Below are positions 8,507 to 15,552 of a stretch of DNA of 16,784 nucleotides, piece after piece. The notes beneath the pieces are model-generated. The model saw only the letters and a program-made list of their open reading frames with translations, was not told where the DNA came from and did no database searches. Every line of letters starts with the position of its first letter. The stretch's first letter is position 1. A program made the position numbers and the translations under genes. Source of the stretch: Oscillospiraceae bacterium (GTDB taxonomy: Bacteria; Bacillota; Clostridia; Saccharofermentanales; Saccharofermentanaceae); the NCBI GenBank assembly GCA_902782985.1, contig CACZPC010000123.1:1-16784 (forward strand). Direction: 5' to 3'.

Positions 8507-8543
8507 TGTCGAAATTTGTCGGCATTTGTCGATTTTTGTCGCA
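8507..8543 (+). promoter_or_regulatory. Four tandem Spo0A-box-like repeats
   Basis: The hexamer TTGTCG occurs at 8506, 8516, 8526 and 8536, an exact 10-base period. As 7-base boxes these are TGTCGAA (8507-8513), TGTCGGC (8517-8523), TGTCGAT (8527-8533) and TGTCGCA (8537-8543), each separated by 3 bases. TGTCGAA is the consensus Spo0A box, and Spo0A dimers bind tandem boxes one helical turn apart, as at the Bacillus subtilis abrB promoter. The first box is a perfect match; the others match at the conserved TGTCG core. The array precedes the pilin-like cassette and follows pheT. A weak -10-like GATCAT (8550-8555) lies 18 bases after the third TTGTCG. Binding is inferred, not shown. Confidence 0.6.
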
Positions 8544-8556
8544 AGTATTGATCATT

Positions 8557-8598
8557 TATCCCCTGTATGCTCTGTTTATCTTAAGCATACAGGGGGTA
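8557..8598 (+). promoter_or_regulatory. Long hairpin that buries the ribosome binding site; possible terminator
   Basis: CCCCTGTATGCT (8560-8571) and AGCATACAGGGG (8584-8595) are perfect 12-base inverted repeats around a 12-base loop; pairing can extend outward to 8557/8598 with one G-U pair. The 3' arm contains AGGGGG (8591-8596), which is also the ribosome binding site 7 bases before the ATG at 8604. The hairpin would therefore block translation of the pilin-like cassette when folded. The tail TATTTTAAT is a poor U-tract, so it may act as a weak terminator for pheST, as a translational switch, or as both. Confidence 0.7.
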
Positions 8599-8603
8599 TT
8601 TTA

Positions 8604-8849
8604 ATGGGTACAACACTTGAATCTGCCGTAGTAATAGCTGCGGTAATAACCGTGATCACGATGTTTATAGTGGTCCCGGCGTCCTTTTGTGCAGATACTT
8701 ATTCGGATTTTACGGAGGCTGAAGAAGAGATACTGGATGAGGACAGGGATATCTCTCAGGAAGCGCTTTGTACATTTCTTACGGGACTGTCGGAGAACTA
8801 CAGGATGATATACGGAGGTATAAGGGATGCGCTCAGCGATGAAGAATAA
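8604..8849 (+). CDS. Small TadE-like/prepilin-like membrane protein
   Basis: This 81-residue protein has one hydrophobic helix (about residues 7-28) immediately after the start and an acidic, outward-facing C-terminal part. The beginning MGTTLESAVVIAA resembles the G-S-L-T-L-E-A start of clostridial TadE-like pseudopilins, which are cut after Gly by prepilin peptidase. Here the glutamate is at +4 after Gly2, one residue short of the usual +5. The ATG at 8604 is preceded by AGGGGG at 7 bases; an upstream in-frame TTG at 8526 would lie inside the tandem repeats and is not used. The gene overlaps the next by 23 bases. No enzymatic motif is visible, and function beyond a pilin-like surface role is unknown. 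Confidence 0.7.
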   Translation: MGTTLESAVVIAAVITVITMFIVVPASFCADTYSDFTEAEEEILDEDRDISQEALCTFLTGLSENYRMIYGGIRDALSDEE

Positions 8850-10203
8850 GAGACGACACGGTGCGACAAGTATGTTCCTTGCGATAATAATGTCGGCCCT
8901 TATCCTGGTGGAATGTACTTATATCGGTCTTGTAGAGGAATTAAGATGTGATCTTGCATTTAATCGTGCCGTAAAGCTTCAGGTGGATACTTATCTTGCA
9001 GAATATGACAGACAGCTGTTTAAGACATACGGGATATATGCTTTTAAGATAGATTCCGTTGATGATGATATATTCAGGCATGTGCTGTCGGAATCGGGTA
9101 TAGAGTACGGAGATACGCTTGTCGTAACAGGTGTAAATACATTTGATACGAATGACCTGAGAAGAGCAGTATCTGTCTACTATTCATATCGTGCTACGGG
9201 TGTGCTGCTTAATTTCTTCTCGGATTATGTTGCTTCTCTGATAGGACAGTTTGATGATATAGCACTATCCGAATCATTAAGTTCTCTGACTTCCAGCGGC
9301 GCATCAGGAGTGCTTATTCAGATACTCGACAGTACACTTGATATCTCGTCACATATAACGGAACTTGCAGAAGATTTCGGTGTTGTTGATGCTGACGGCA
9401 ATGTCGTGTTACTGGATAATCTTATCGATAAGATAGACGATATGAATTCTTCGCCGCCGGATATAGGTGACGGATTTGATCCGACCGATATCGGTTTTAT
9501 AAGTACTCTGACCGGTGGGACGATAGAGGCATTCGATCTCGGAGCGGATTTTATTGAGGATATTGTTTTTCACGGATATGCAGTTAATTATGCCGCCTAT
9601 AATTTCGATTCCTTTCTTGAAGAGGAGGCGGCACTTGACGGTACGCCTTTCACCGCGTTTCATGCTGATAACAGATTCGATGTTGAATATATCCTGACGG
9701 GTATAGACGGATTAGGAGGGGCATTGGCTTCGCATGCCATACTCTACGGACTTCTGTTTATAAAGAATTTTATAACGATATTGGCAGACACAGCCGAGAT
9801 GGAAGTGATACGCGGTATAGGAAGTGTATTATCTGCCCTCATAATCATCCTGACAGAAGGCGTAGTAAATGCTACTCCTGAGATGTGTGCACTTTATATC
9901 GTGGCCATATTATCCGAATTTGATTCTACTTCGGATCTGTCGACACTTACTTCCGGAGGTGAAGTATCTTTCCTTGCGATAGAAGGATTTGAAGGCTTTT
10001 CGCTTGATTACAGGCAGCTTATGAGCGGATTTATCAATTTCCTGCCGGATGACGTGATCCTGTCGAGGATGCATGACAGACTTATGCTTGATATGGATGG
10101 GTATGTATGCGGAGTTGAGATCTCAGGAGAATACGCAGGGCAAAGCGTTATATGTTCTGATTCGTATGAACTGTATGAGGAGGTGTCATATGAAGCAGCA
10201 TAA
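8827..10203 (+). CDS. DUF5702-like Tad-associated surface protein
   Basis: This 458-residue protein has a short basic N-terminus (KNKRRHG), then GATSMFLAII and a membrane helix (about 13-35). This matches the start of DUF5702-type proteins found beside Tad/Flp pilus genes in Clostridia. Family-like features are AEYDRQLFKTYGIYAF (about residues 58-73), VEYILTGIDG (about 286-295), a hydrophobic pair of helices after it (about 300-355), and a late SLDYRQLMSGFINFLP segment. Gly12 could be a prepilin peptidase site, but position +5 is Phe, not Glu. The ATG at 8827 is chosen because GGAGG (8814-8818) lies 8 bases upstream; ATG 8839 would be 20 bases away. It overlaps both neighbours (23 and 14 bases). 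Biochemical role is unknown; the bulk is probably outside the membrane. Confidence 0.75.
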   Translation: MRSAMKNKRRHGATSMFLAIIMSALILVECTYIGLVEELRCDLAFNRAVKLQVDTYLAEYDRQLFKTYGIYAFKIDSVDDDIFRHVLSESGIEYGDTLVVTGVNTFDTNDLRRAVSVYYSYRATGVLLNFFSDYVASLIGQFDDIALSESLSSLTSSGASGVLIQILDSTLDISSHITELAEDFGVVDADGNVVLLDNLIDKIDDMNSSPPDIGDGFDPTDIGFISTLTGGTIEAFDLGADFIEDIVFHGYAVNYAAYNFDSFLEEEAALDGTPFTAFHADNRFDVEYILTGIDGLGGALASHAILYGLLFIKNFITILADTAEMEVIRGIGSVLSALIIILTEGVVNATPEMCALYIVAILSEFDSTSDLSTLTSGGEVSFLAIEGFEGFSLDYRQLMSGFINFLPDDVILSRMHDRLMLDMDGYVCGVEISGEYAGQSVICSDSYELYEEVSYEAA

Positions 10204-11197
10204 GAACGGGAGTATATCTGTTGAGACGGCGATCGGATTCTCCGTATCGATAGTGTTTCTTACTGCGGTAATCACTGCCGTAGTTCTTCTTAGAACTGAT
10301 ATCCTAATGCAGCGGGCAGTAAGGGAAACCTGCAGTGAGATGGCGGTATTTACACCGCTGTCGATCACTGCGACGGATACAGTAAGTACGCTTGTTAATG
10401 CTCTGCCTGATACGGTGATCGAGGATCAGGATCAGACACAGAAGATCGCTGACCTTACTGCTTATACATTAGGCTTTGATCTTGCTTCCGACGGTGCGTT
10501 CACATCCGCGGTACTGGATGTCGCATTATCCCGAAAGGCAGAGAATACGATAGCTGCAAAATATGTCGATTATAACGGCGGCAGCGAGAGCTTTATGCCC
10601 GAATATATAGATGTGGACTTTGATATCGATATGAACAGGCAGTTCATCTATGTCTATGTGACTTATCAGGTGGATACCATTGTCGGACCGGTATATATGA
10701 ATATTTGCGACGGTATGCCTTTTTACGGTGATAAGGAACTTTTCCTTAATGCGGACGGATCGGCACAGCAGGAAGACGATACGGATGATGTATGGAGCCT
10801 TCATAATTTTGACAGGGGAGACAGGATAGGAGAAGCTTTCGGGACCAACCTGCCGAGGACATTTCCCGTGATCGACAGTTATGAGGACGGAAGAGCAACA
10901 TCAGTATCGAGTATAGACCTGACGTCTCCTTATTATTCTGACGAGGAGAAGATCCGAAGGAGGATCGAGTCGGAGATAGATGCGCTGGCGGATTTTGACG
11001 GTGCCGATGTGAATATCGACGGGAATAATTATCGTATAGACGGTTCTGACATCACTTCAAGGCAATATACTCTCGTTATTCCTTCCAATACTCCTGATTC
11101 CGATGACCGGGTGTTGAATGAATTGTGTGATTATGCCGCATCAAGAGGAGTGGAGTTCTCCGTGGCCGAATACGGAGAGTCTCATGCCTATATTTAA
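10190..11197 (+). CDS. TadE-like pseudopilin with CDI-toxin-like nuclease-fold C-terminus
   Basis: The 335-residue protein begins with a textbook prepilin peptidase site, HKNG7/SISVE12, with Glu at +5, followed by one membrane helix (about 13-35) as in TadE-like minor pilins. A middle region (about 36-205) is predicted to be outside. The last 130 residues resemble, from memory, the PD-(D/E)XK-type nuclease domain at the C-terminus of CdiA(EC869)-like and LXG/Rhs toxins: RG(209-210), I213, GTNLP (218-222), FPVID229, GRATS238, SIDL (241-244), then ITSRQYTLVIPS and a final ASRGVEFSV. In the toxins the ATS-I-K-S motif supplies a catalytic Lys; here that position is S240, and the preceding Glu motif reads IGE. 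The domain may be inactive or structural. The ATG at 10190 has GAGGAGG (10177-10183) 6 bases upstream. It overlaps the DUF5702-like gene by 14 bases. Confidence 0.7.
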   Translation: MKQHKNGSISVETAIGFSVSIVFLTAVITAVVLLRTDILMQRAVRETCSEMAVFTPLSITATDTVSTLVNALPDTVIEDQDQTQKIADLTAYTLGFDLASDGAFTSAVLDVALSRKAENTIAAKYVDYNGGSESFMPEYIDVDFDIDMNRQFIYVYVTYQVDTIVGPVYMNICDGMPFYGDKELFLNADGSAQQEDDTDDVWSLHNFDRGDRIGEAFGTNLPRTFPVIDSYEDGRATSVSSIDLTSPYYSDEEKIRRRIESEIDALADFDGADVNIDGNNYRIDGSDITSRQYTLVIPSNTPDSDDRVLNELCDYAASRGVEFSVAEYGESHAYI

Positions 11198-11213
11198 TTA
11201 TAATAATATAAGG

Positions 11214-11242
11214 TTGTTTTCACTTTTAAGTTAGGTTATCAT
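11214..11242 (+). promoter_or_regulatory. Sigma-A-type promoter for the yerC-like/secA unit
   Basis: TTGTTT (11214-11219) and TATCAT (11237-11242) are 17 bases apart in an AT-rich gap. Initiation would be near 11249, downstream of an ATG at 11246, so that ATG cannot be the usual start of the next gene. GTG at 11276, with GGGAGG 9 bases upstream, is used instead. This would drive the membrane-protein, regulator, secA and probably the nucleoside-recycling genes, because those overlap or touch. Confidence 0.65.
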
Positions 11243-11275
11243 GTTATGGACTATTTTTATGGGAGGCTTTTTCAA

Positions 11276-11509
11276 GTGAGAAGCAGTTCTTCGGTAAGAA
11301 AACCCGCACTTGCCCATTCCGAGATCAGCGGTGACAAGGATAATCAGTTATCCATCGGAGCCGTGATGCGCAAGGCAAAGAGGGAATTATTCCTCAGAAG
11401 AGTAGTTTACGGGATACTTCTTGTTTTGCTCCTGACCTTGATCGCATACGTGATCACACTGGGATATGCTGAGGATATTGTAGACAGGTTCTTCTCGCTG
11501 ATGGGATAA
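11276..11509 (+). CDS. Small single-pass membrane protein, unknown function
   Basis: I do not recognise this family. The 77-residue product has a polar basic N-terminal half (S/K/R-rich, about residues 1-42, ending in KRELFLRR) followed by one hydrophobic helix (about 43-63) and a short C-terminal tail, EDIVDRFFSLMG. The positive-inside rule puts the N-terminus in the cytoplasm. The GTG at 11276 is selected because GGGAGG (11261-11266) lies 9 bases before it and because the upstream ATG (11246) lies at or before the predicted transcription start. It is the first gene of the unit, 3 bases before the YerC-like gene, two genes before secA. A link to secretion is only a guess from position. Confidence 0.6.
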   Translation: MRSSSSVRKPALAHSEISGDKDNQLSIGAVMRKAKRELFLRRVVYGILLVLLLTLIAYVITLGYAEDIVDRFFSLMG

Positions 11510-11512
11510 GAT

Positions 11513-11908
11513 ATGACGGAGTTTGATGATAAGGAGCAGAAGGCTCTTAACAGCATGTATAATGCGATCCTGACGCTTAAGACTCCCGAGGAGATGCATA
11601 AGTTCTTTAAGGATCTCTGGTCTTATAACGAGATGTGTTCGATGCTTCACAGGTGGCAGATACTTCTGCTGATCGATGAAGGTAAGAGCTATGAAGAGAT
11701 CATAAATGAGCTCGCGCCTCAGGACGGTTCCGAATCCGTTAAGGAGGGAGCAGACGGCAAGCGTGATACCCGCAAGGGTAAGGGAAGATCCGGGACAAGG
11801 GTCAGTTCGACTACCATATCGAGGGTCAAGACCTGTTACAACAACACAGACGGCGGTTACCGTACCGCACTTTCAAGAATAAGCAAAACAAATTCTAAGG
11901 AGAAATAA
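11513..11908 (+). CDS. YerC/YecD-type TrpR-family DNA-binding protein with HTH insertion
   Basis: The protein resembles the YerC/YecD branch of the TrpR superfamily of helical DNA-binding regulators. Family-like parts are the DLWSYNEMCSMLHRWQILLLIDEGKSYEEI segment in two pieces (about residues 34-63) and TTISRVKTCYN (about 100-110), the recognition-helix region. YerC proteins are about 104 residues; this one has 131. The excess sits at about residues 69-94 (bases 11717-11794), a Gly/Lys/Arg/Asp-rich low-complexity stretch placed between the two helices of the helix-turn-helix, where relatives have only a short turn such as TGAS. It starts 3 bases after the membrane-protein stop and is 5 bases before secA. 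Its target is unknown; autoregulation of this unit is possible. Confidence 0.8.
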   Translation: MTEFDDKEQKALNSMYNAILTLKTPEEMHKFFKDLWSYNEMCSMLHRWQILLLIDEGKSYEEIINELAPQDGSESVKEGADGKRDTRKGKGRSGTRVSSTTISRVKTCYNNTDGGYRTALSRISKTNSKEK

Positions 11909-11913
11909 GAGAA

Positions 11914-14706
11914 ATGGGAATGTTCACAGCAGTATTCGGCACACACAGTGACAGAGAGATCAAGAGGATCAAGCCGATCGTAGATCATGTTATGGCCCTT
12001 GAGGAGGAGTATTCCAATCTCACAGATGCAGAGCTTCGTGGGAAGACAGATGAATTTAAGGAGCGTATTGCAGGCGGTGAGTCGCTTGACAGCATCCTTC
12101 CTGAGGCTTTTGCCACCGTCAGAGAGGCTGCATGGCGTGTGCTCGGAATGAAGCCTTACAGAGTACAGGTCATCGGTGGTATCGTTCTTCATCAGGGCCG
12201 TATAGCCGAGATGAAGACCGGTGAAGGTAAGACGCTCGTTGCTACACTTCCCGTATATCTTAATGCTCTTACAGGTAAGGGCGTTCACGTCGTAACAGTA
12301 AATGATTACCTTGCAAAGCGTGACTCCGAGTGGATGGGTAAGGTCTACAGATTCCTCGGACTTACCGTAGGACTTATCATTCATGACATTCCCAATAATA
12401 AGCGTAAGGAGATGTATGCCTGCGATATCGTATACGGAACGAATAACGAGTTCGGATTCGATTATCTTCGTGACAACATGGTCGTACGTAAGGAGCAGCT
12501 CGTACAGCGTGAACTCAATTATGCTATCGTCGACGAGGTCGACTCCATCCTTATCGATGAGGCAAGAACACCTCTTATCATTTCCGGTAGAGGAACAGAG
12601 TCTTCCGATCTTTATCAGAAGGCAGACAGCTTCGTAAGAACACTTAAGTCTTTCACGGTAGTAGAGACTGATGATAAGGTCGATATGGATGAGATCGTCG
12701 GAGATGCCGATTATGTTATCGATGAGAAGGCAAATACTTCAGTACTTACCGCTAACGGTATCAAGAAGGCAGAGAAGTACTTTAATGTTGAGAACCTTTC
12801 CGATCCCGATAATTTCTCGCTTCAGCACTATATCAATAATGCTCTTAAGGCTCACGGTAACTTCCACCTCGATCAGCAGTATGTAGTTAATGACGGTGAG
12901 GTAATCATCGTTGATGACTTTACCGGTCGTCTTATGCCAGGTCGTCGTTACAGTGACGGTCTTCACCAGTCCATTGAGGCAAAGGAAGGCGTTAAGGTAG
13001 CTAACGAGAACAGAACACTTGCTACTATCACATTCCAGAATTTCTTCCGTATGTACTCCAAGCTCTCAGGTATGACAGGTACTGCTTATACCGAGGAAGC
13101 CGAGTTCAGATCCATCTATAATCTTGATGTTATCCAGATCCCTACGAATAAGCCTATTGCACGTATCGATGAGAATGATGCCGTATTCAAGACGCAGAAG
13201 GGTAAGTATGCTGCAGTTCTCAAGACTGTTATCGAGGCTCATAACAACGGTCAGCCTGTACTTGTCGGTACGGTAAATGTCGATAAGTCCGAATATCTTT
13301 CGAAGATATTCTCCAAGGCAGGCATCAAGCATAATGTCCTGAATGCCAAGAATCACTTAAGAGAGGCTGAGATCGTTGCTCAGGCAGGCCGTAAGGGAGC
13401 AGTTACGATCGCTACCAACATGGCAGGTCGTGGTACGGATATCCTTCTCGGCGGTAATGCCGAATTCCTCGCTAAGCAGGAGATGAGAAAGCTCGGTTAT
13501 GAGGAAGAGATGATCGATGCGGCTACTGCTCATAATGAGACTGATGATGAGCTTATCATTGCAGCAAGAGAGAAGTTCGCCGAGCTCGAAAAGAAATTTG
13601 ATGAGCAGATCGCTCCCGAGGCTGAGGAAGTAAGAAATCTCGGCGGTCTCTATATCGTAGGTACTGAGAGACACGAGTCCAGACGTATAGATAATCAGCT
13701 CAAGGGTCGTGCAGGACGTCAGGGGGATCCCGGTAGGACGAAGTTCTTCCTTGCTCTTGATGATGATCTTCTTCGTATCTTCGGTGGTGACAAGGTAACC
13801 AATATGTACAATACTCTCGGCGTCGATGAGACAATGGAGATCCAGACAGGTATCCTTACAAAGCTTATCGACAGTTCACAGAAGAAGCTTGAGGCACTCC
13901 ACTTCGGTGCACGTAAGAGTGTCCTCGAGTATGATGACGTTAATAATATCCAGAGAACGATCACTTATGAGCAGAGACGTAAGGTCATCGACGGTGATGA
14001 TATGCATGATACATTCCTTAAGATGATCGAGAAGGTTGCCGACAGACAGATCGAGGCTTTCTCCATGGATGGTGTTATTACATCCGCAGAGAGATATACA
14101 CTCGGTATCAAGCTTGAGGAGATATTCGGTGAGCTTCCTTCCGTTAAGCTCGTTAAGAATGACGAGGAGGATCTTCCTTCTCCCGATGAGCTCAAGAAGA
14201 TGGTCAATGATGATGCCGTTGAAGCACTTAAGCTTAAGGAAGAGACTGTTACAAGCGAGATCTTCAGAGAGGCTGAGCGTGCTATCCTTCTTACGACTGT
14301 TGATCAGAAGTGGATGGATCATATCGATGCGATGGATCAGCTTTCCACATCTATCAGAATGAGAAGTGTAGGTCAGCATGATCCCGTTGTTGAATACAAG
14401 ATGGAAAGTGCCGATATGTTCGAGGAGATGAATGAGGCTATCCAGAATGATTCCGTAAGGATCCTTATGAAGGGCCAGTTCTCTGCCGAGAAGAAGTTTG
14501 AGACAAAGTCTGCCGTATCTTCCATGAAGGAAGGTGCAGCTCGTCCTCAGGCAATCCCTACTCAGGCGCAGCAGGTTCCCGGTGCTGCTCCTTCAAATGA
14601 GACAGCACAGCCCGTCAAGAGAGATTCATCCAAGGTAGGACGTAATGATCCCTGTCCTTGCGGTTCCGGTAAGAAGTACAAAAACTGTTGCGGTAAGAAT
14701 TTATGA
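11914..14706 (+). CDS. secA: Preprotein translocase ATPase SecA
   Basis: SecA is the ATPase that drives unfolded preproteins through the SecYEG channel at the cytoplasmic membrane. The 930-residue protein is full length. It shows Walker A M-K-T-G103-E-G-K-T107, Walker B D207-E-V-D-S with the following ILIDEARTPLIISG, the TNMAGRGTDI motif (501-510), and the arginine-finger region QLKGRAGRQGDPG (595-607). The C-terminal zinc/SecB-binding element has C914, C916, C925 and C926 within DPCPCGSGKKYKNCC. AAGGAG (11897-11902) is 11 bases before the ATG; a second ATG at 11920 would be further away. Its stop overlaps the next ATG by 4 bases (ATGA). It is the only secA in the window and has the features of SecA1. 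Confidence 0.98.
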   Translation: MGMFTAVFGTHSDREIKRIKPIVDHVMALEEEYSNLTDAELRGKTDEFKERIAGGESLDSILPEAFATVREAAWRVLGMKPYRVQVIGGIVLHQGRIAEMKTGEGKTLVATLPVYLNALTGKGVHVVTVNDYLAKRDSEWMGKVYRFLGLTVGLIIHDIPNNKRKEMYACDIVYGTNNEFGFDYLRDNMVVRKEQLVQRELNYAIVDEVDSILIDEARTPLIISGRGTESSDLYQKADSFVRTLKSFTVVETDDKVDMDEIVGDADYVIDEKANTSVLTANGIKKAEKYFNVENLSDPDNFSLQHYINNALKAHGNFHLDQQYVVNDGEVIIVDDFTGRLMPGRRYSDGLHQSIEAKEGVKVANENRTLATITFQNFFRMYSKLSGMTGTAYTEEAEFRSIYNLDVIQIPTNKPIARIDENDAVFKTQKGKYAAVLKTVIEAHNNGQPVLVGTVNVDKSEYLSKIFSKAGIKHNVLNAKNHLREAEIVAQAGRKGAVTIATNMAGRGTDILLGGNAEFLAKQEMRKLGYEEEMIDAATAHNETDDELIIAAREKFAELEKKFDEQIAPEAEEVRNLGGLYIVGTERHESRRIDNQLKGRAGRQGDPGRTKFFLALDDDLLRIFGGDKVTNMYNTLGVDETMEIQTGILTKLIDSSQKKLEALHFGARKSVLEYDDVNNIQRTITYEQRRKVIDGDDMHDTFLKMIEKVADRQIEAFSMDGVITSAERYTLGIKLEEIFGELPSVKLVKNDEEDLPSPDELKKMVNDDAVEALKLKEETVTSEIFREAERAILLTTVDQKWMDHIDAMDQLSTSIRMRSVGQHDPVVEYKMESADMFEEMNEAIQNDSVRILMKGQFSAEKKFETKSAVSSMKEGAARPQAIPTQAQQVPGAAPSNETAQPVKRDSSKVGRNDPCPCGSGKKYKNCCGKNL

Positions 14707-15551
14707 TCAATGATGTAAATGCTTATATGACAGCCGTGAATAATGCGGCAGAGTATATCAGGAAGAATATCCCTGCGGATCGTAAGATCCCCAAGATCTG
14801 TATCGTTCTCGGATCGGGTCTTGCTCCTTTAGCATCCGAATGTACTGAGCAGATCTCTTTAAGATATGCCGATATCCCCGGATTCCCCGTATCGACGGTA
14901 CCCGGACACGAGGGAAGGCTTATCGTCGGAAAGCTTGAAGGTAAGGATGTATTCCTTATGTCAGGCAGATTTCATTACTATGAAGGATATGATACGTCTG
15001 TCTGCACGTTCTATGTGCGTGTCATGAGTAAGCTCGGTGTAGAAGTCTTATTCCTTACAAATGCTGCCGGCGGACTCCTTGATGAGATGAATCCTGCCGA
15101 TCTCATGGTCATTACGGATCACTTGTCGTTTAACTGTGATTCTCCCTTACGCGGCCCTAATCTTGATGATTTCGGAGTAAGATTCCCGGATCAGTCATTC
15201 GTATATGACAAGGATCTTGTGGAGCTTCTGGCAGAATGTGCCTCTGAGCTTGGTATCCGTCTTCATAAGGGTATCTATTCTTATAGCAAGGGACCTCAGT
15301 ATGAGACTCCTGCAGAGATCAGAGCACTTAAGATACTCGGAGCGGGAGCAGTAGGTATGTCTACCGTACCTGAGGCGATCGTCGCTTCTCATTCCGGCAT
15401 GAAAGTAGCTGCTGTATCATGCATCTCCAATATGGCTGCCGGTATCAGTAAGACTGCTCTTACACATGAGGAAGTTATTGAAAATGCCAATAAAGCATCA
15501 GCTTCAAGCTGTGCTCTGGTCAGGAGATTTGTATCAAAGACGGAGGTATGA
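14703..15551 (+). CDS. punA: Purine-nucleoside phosphorylase, trimeric 6-oxopurine type
   Basis: This cytosolic enzyme would split inosine or guanosine with phosphate into the base and ribose 1-phosphate. The 282-residue protein carries the trimeric PNP motifs: GSGL with S38 and PGHEGR for phosphate, SGRFHYYEGY, NAAGG, and GPQYE201TPAEIR followed by GAVGMSTVPEA. N243 (in CISNMAAG) lies at the residue that sets preference for 6-oxopurines in mammalian PNP, so adenosine is not the expected substrate. The ATG at 14703 overlaps the secA stop (ATGA) and has only a weak ribosome binding site, so coupling is likely; a later ATG at 14727 is possible. Adenosylhomocysteinase starts 1 base after its stop. 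Methylthioadenosine phosphorylase is a less likely alternative. Confidence 0.92.
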   Translation: MINDVNAYMTAVNNAAEYIRKNIPADRKIPKICIVLGSGLAPLASECTEQISLRYADIPGFPVSTVPGHEGRLIVGKLEGKDVFLMSGRFHYYEGYDTSVCTFYVRVMSKLGVEVLFLTNAAGGLLDEMNPADLMVITDHLSFNCDSPLRGPNLDDFGVRFPDQSFVYDKDLVELLAECASELGIRLHKGIYSYSKGPQYETPAEIRALKILGAGAVGMSTVPEAIVASHSGMKVAAVSCISNMAAGISKTALTHEEVIENANKASASSCALVRRFVSKTEV

Positions 15552-15552
15552 T

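Noticed and set aside
8506..8541. Short direct repeats as a CRISPR array or replication iterons
   Set aside because: The unit is 6-7 bases with 3-4 base gaps, far too short for CRISPR, and there is no cas or rep gene; phasing and sequence fit tandem Spo0A boxes better.
8526..8603. TTG start extending the small prepilin-like gene upstream
   Set aside because: It would begin inside the repeat array and translate the hairpin; no ribosome binding site precedes it, while the ATG at 8604 has AGGGGG 7 bases upstream.
10073..10189. Upstream ATG for the TadE-like/toxin-like gene
   Set aside because: It adds 39 residues out of the DUF5702-like gene, and GAGGAGG with 6-base spacing points to ATG 10190, which also gives a proper prepilin leader.
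11198..11213. Terminator after the pilin-like cassette
   Set aside because: The stretch is AT-rich with no inverted repeat; no hairpin supports termination.
11246..11275. ATG 11246 as start of the small membrane protein
   Set aside because: It lies at or before the predicted transcription start of the 11214-11242 promoter and has no ribosome binding site; GTG 11276 has GGGAGG 9 bases upstream.
11857..12384. Long antisense open frame opposite the start of secA (175 codons)
   Set aside because: It is a shadow of the strongly supported yerC-like and secA genes, with no ribosome binding site or recognisable domain; long antisense frames are common opposite biased codons here.
13876..14379. Antisense open frame opposite secA (167 codons)
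   Set aside because: Same reason: no family features and it lies wholly within a conserved secA region.
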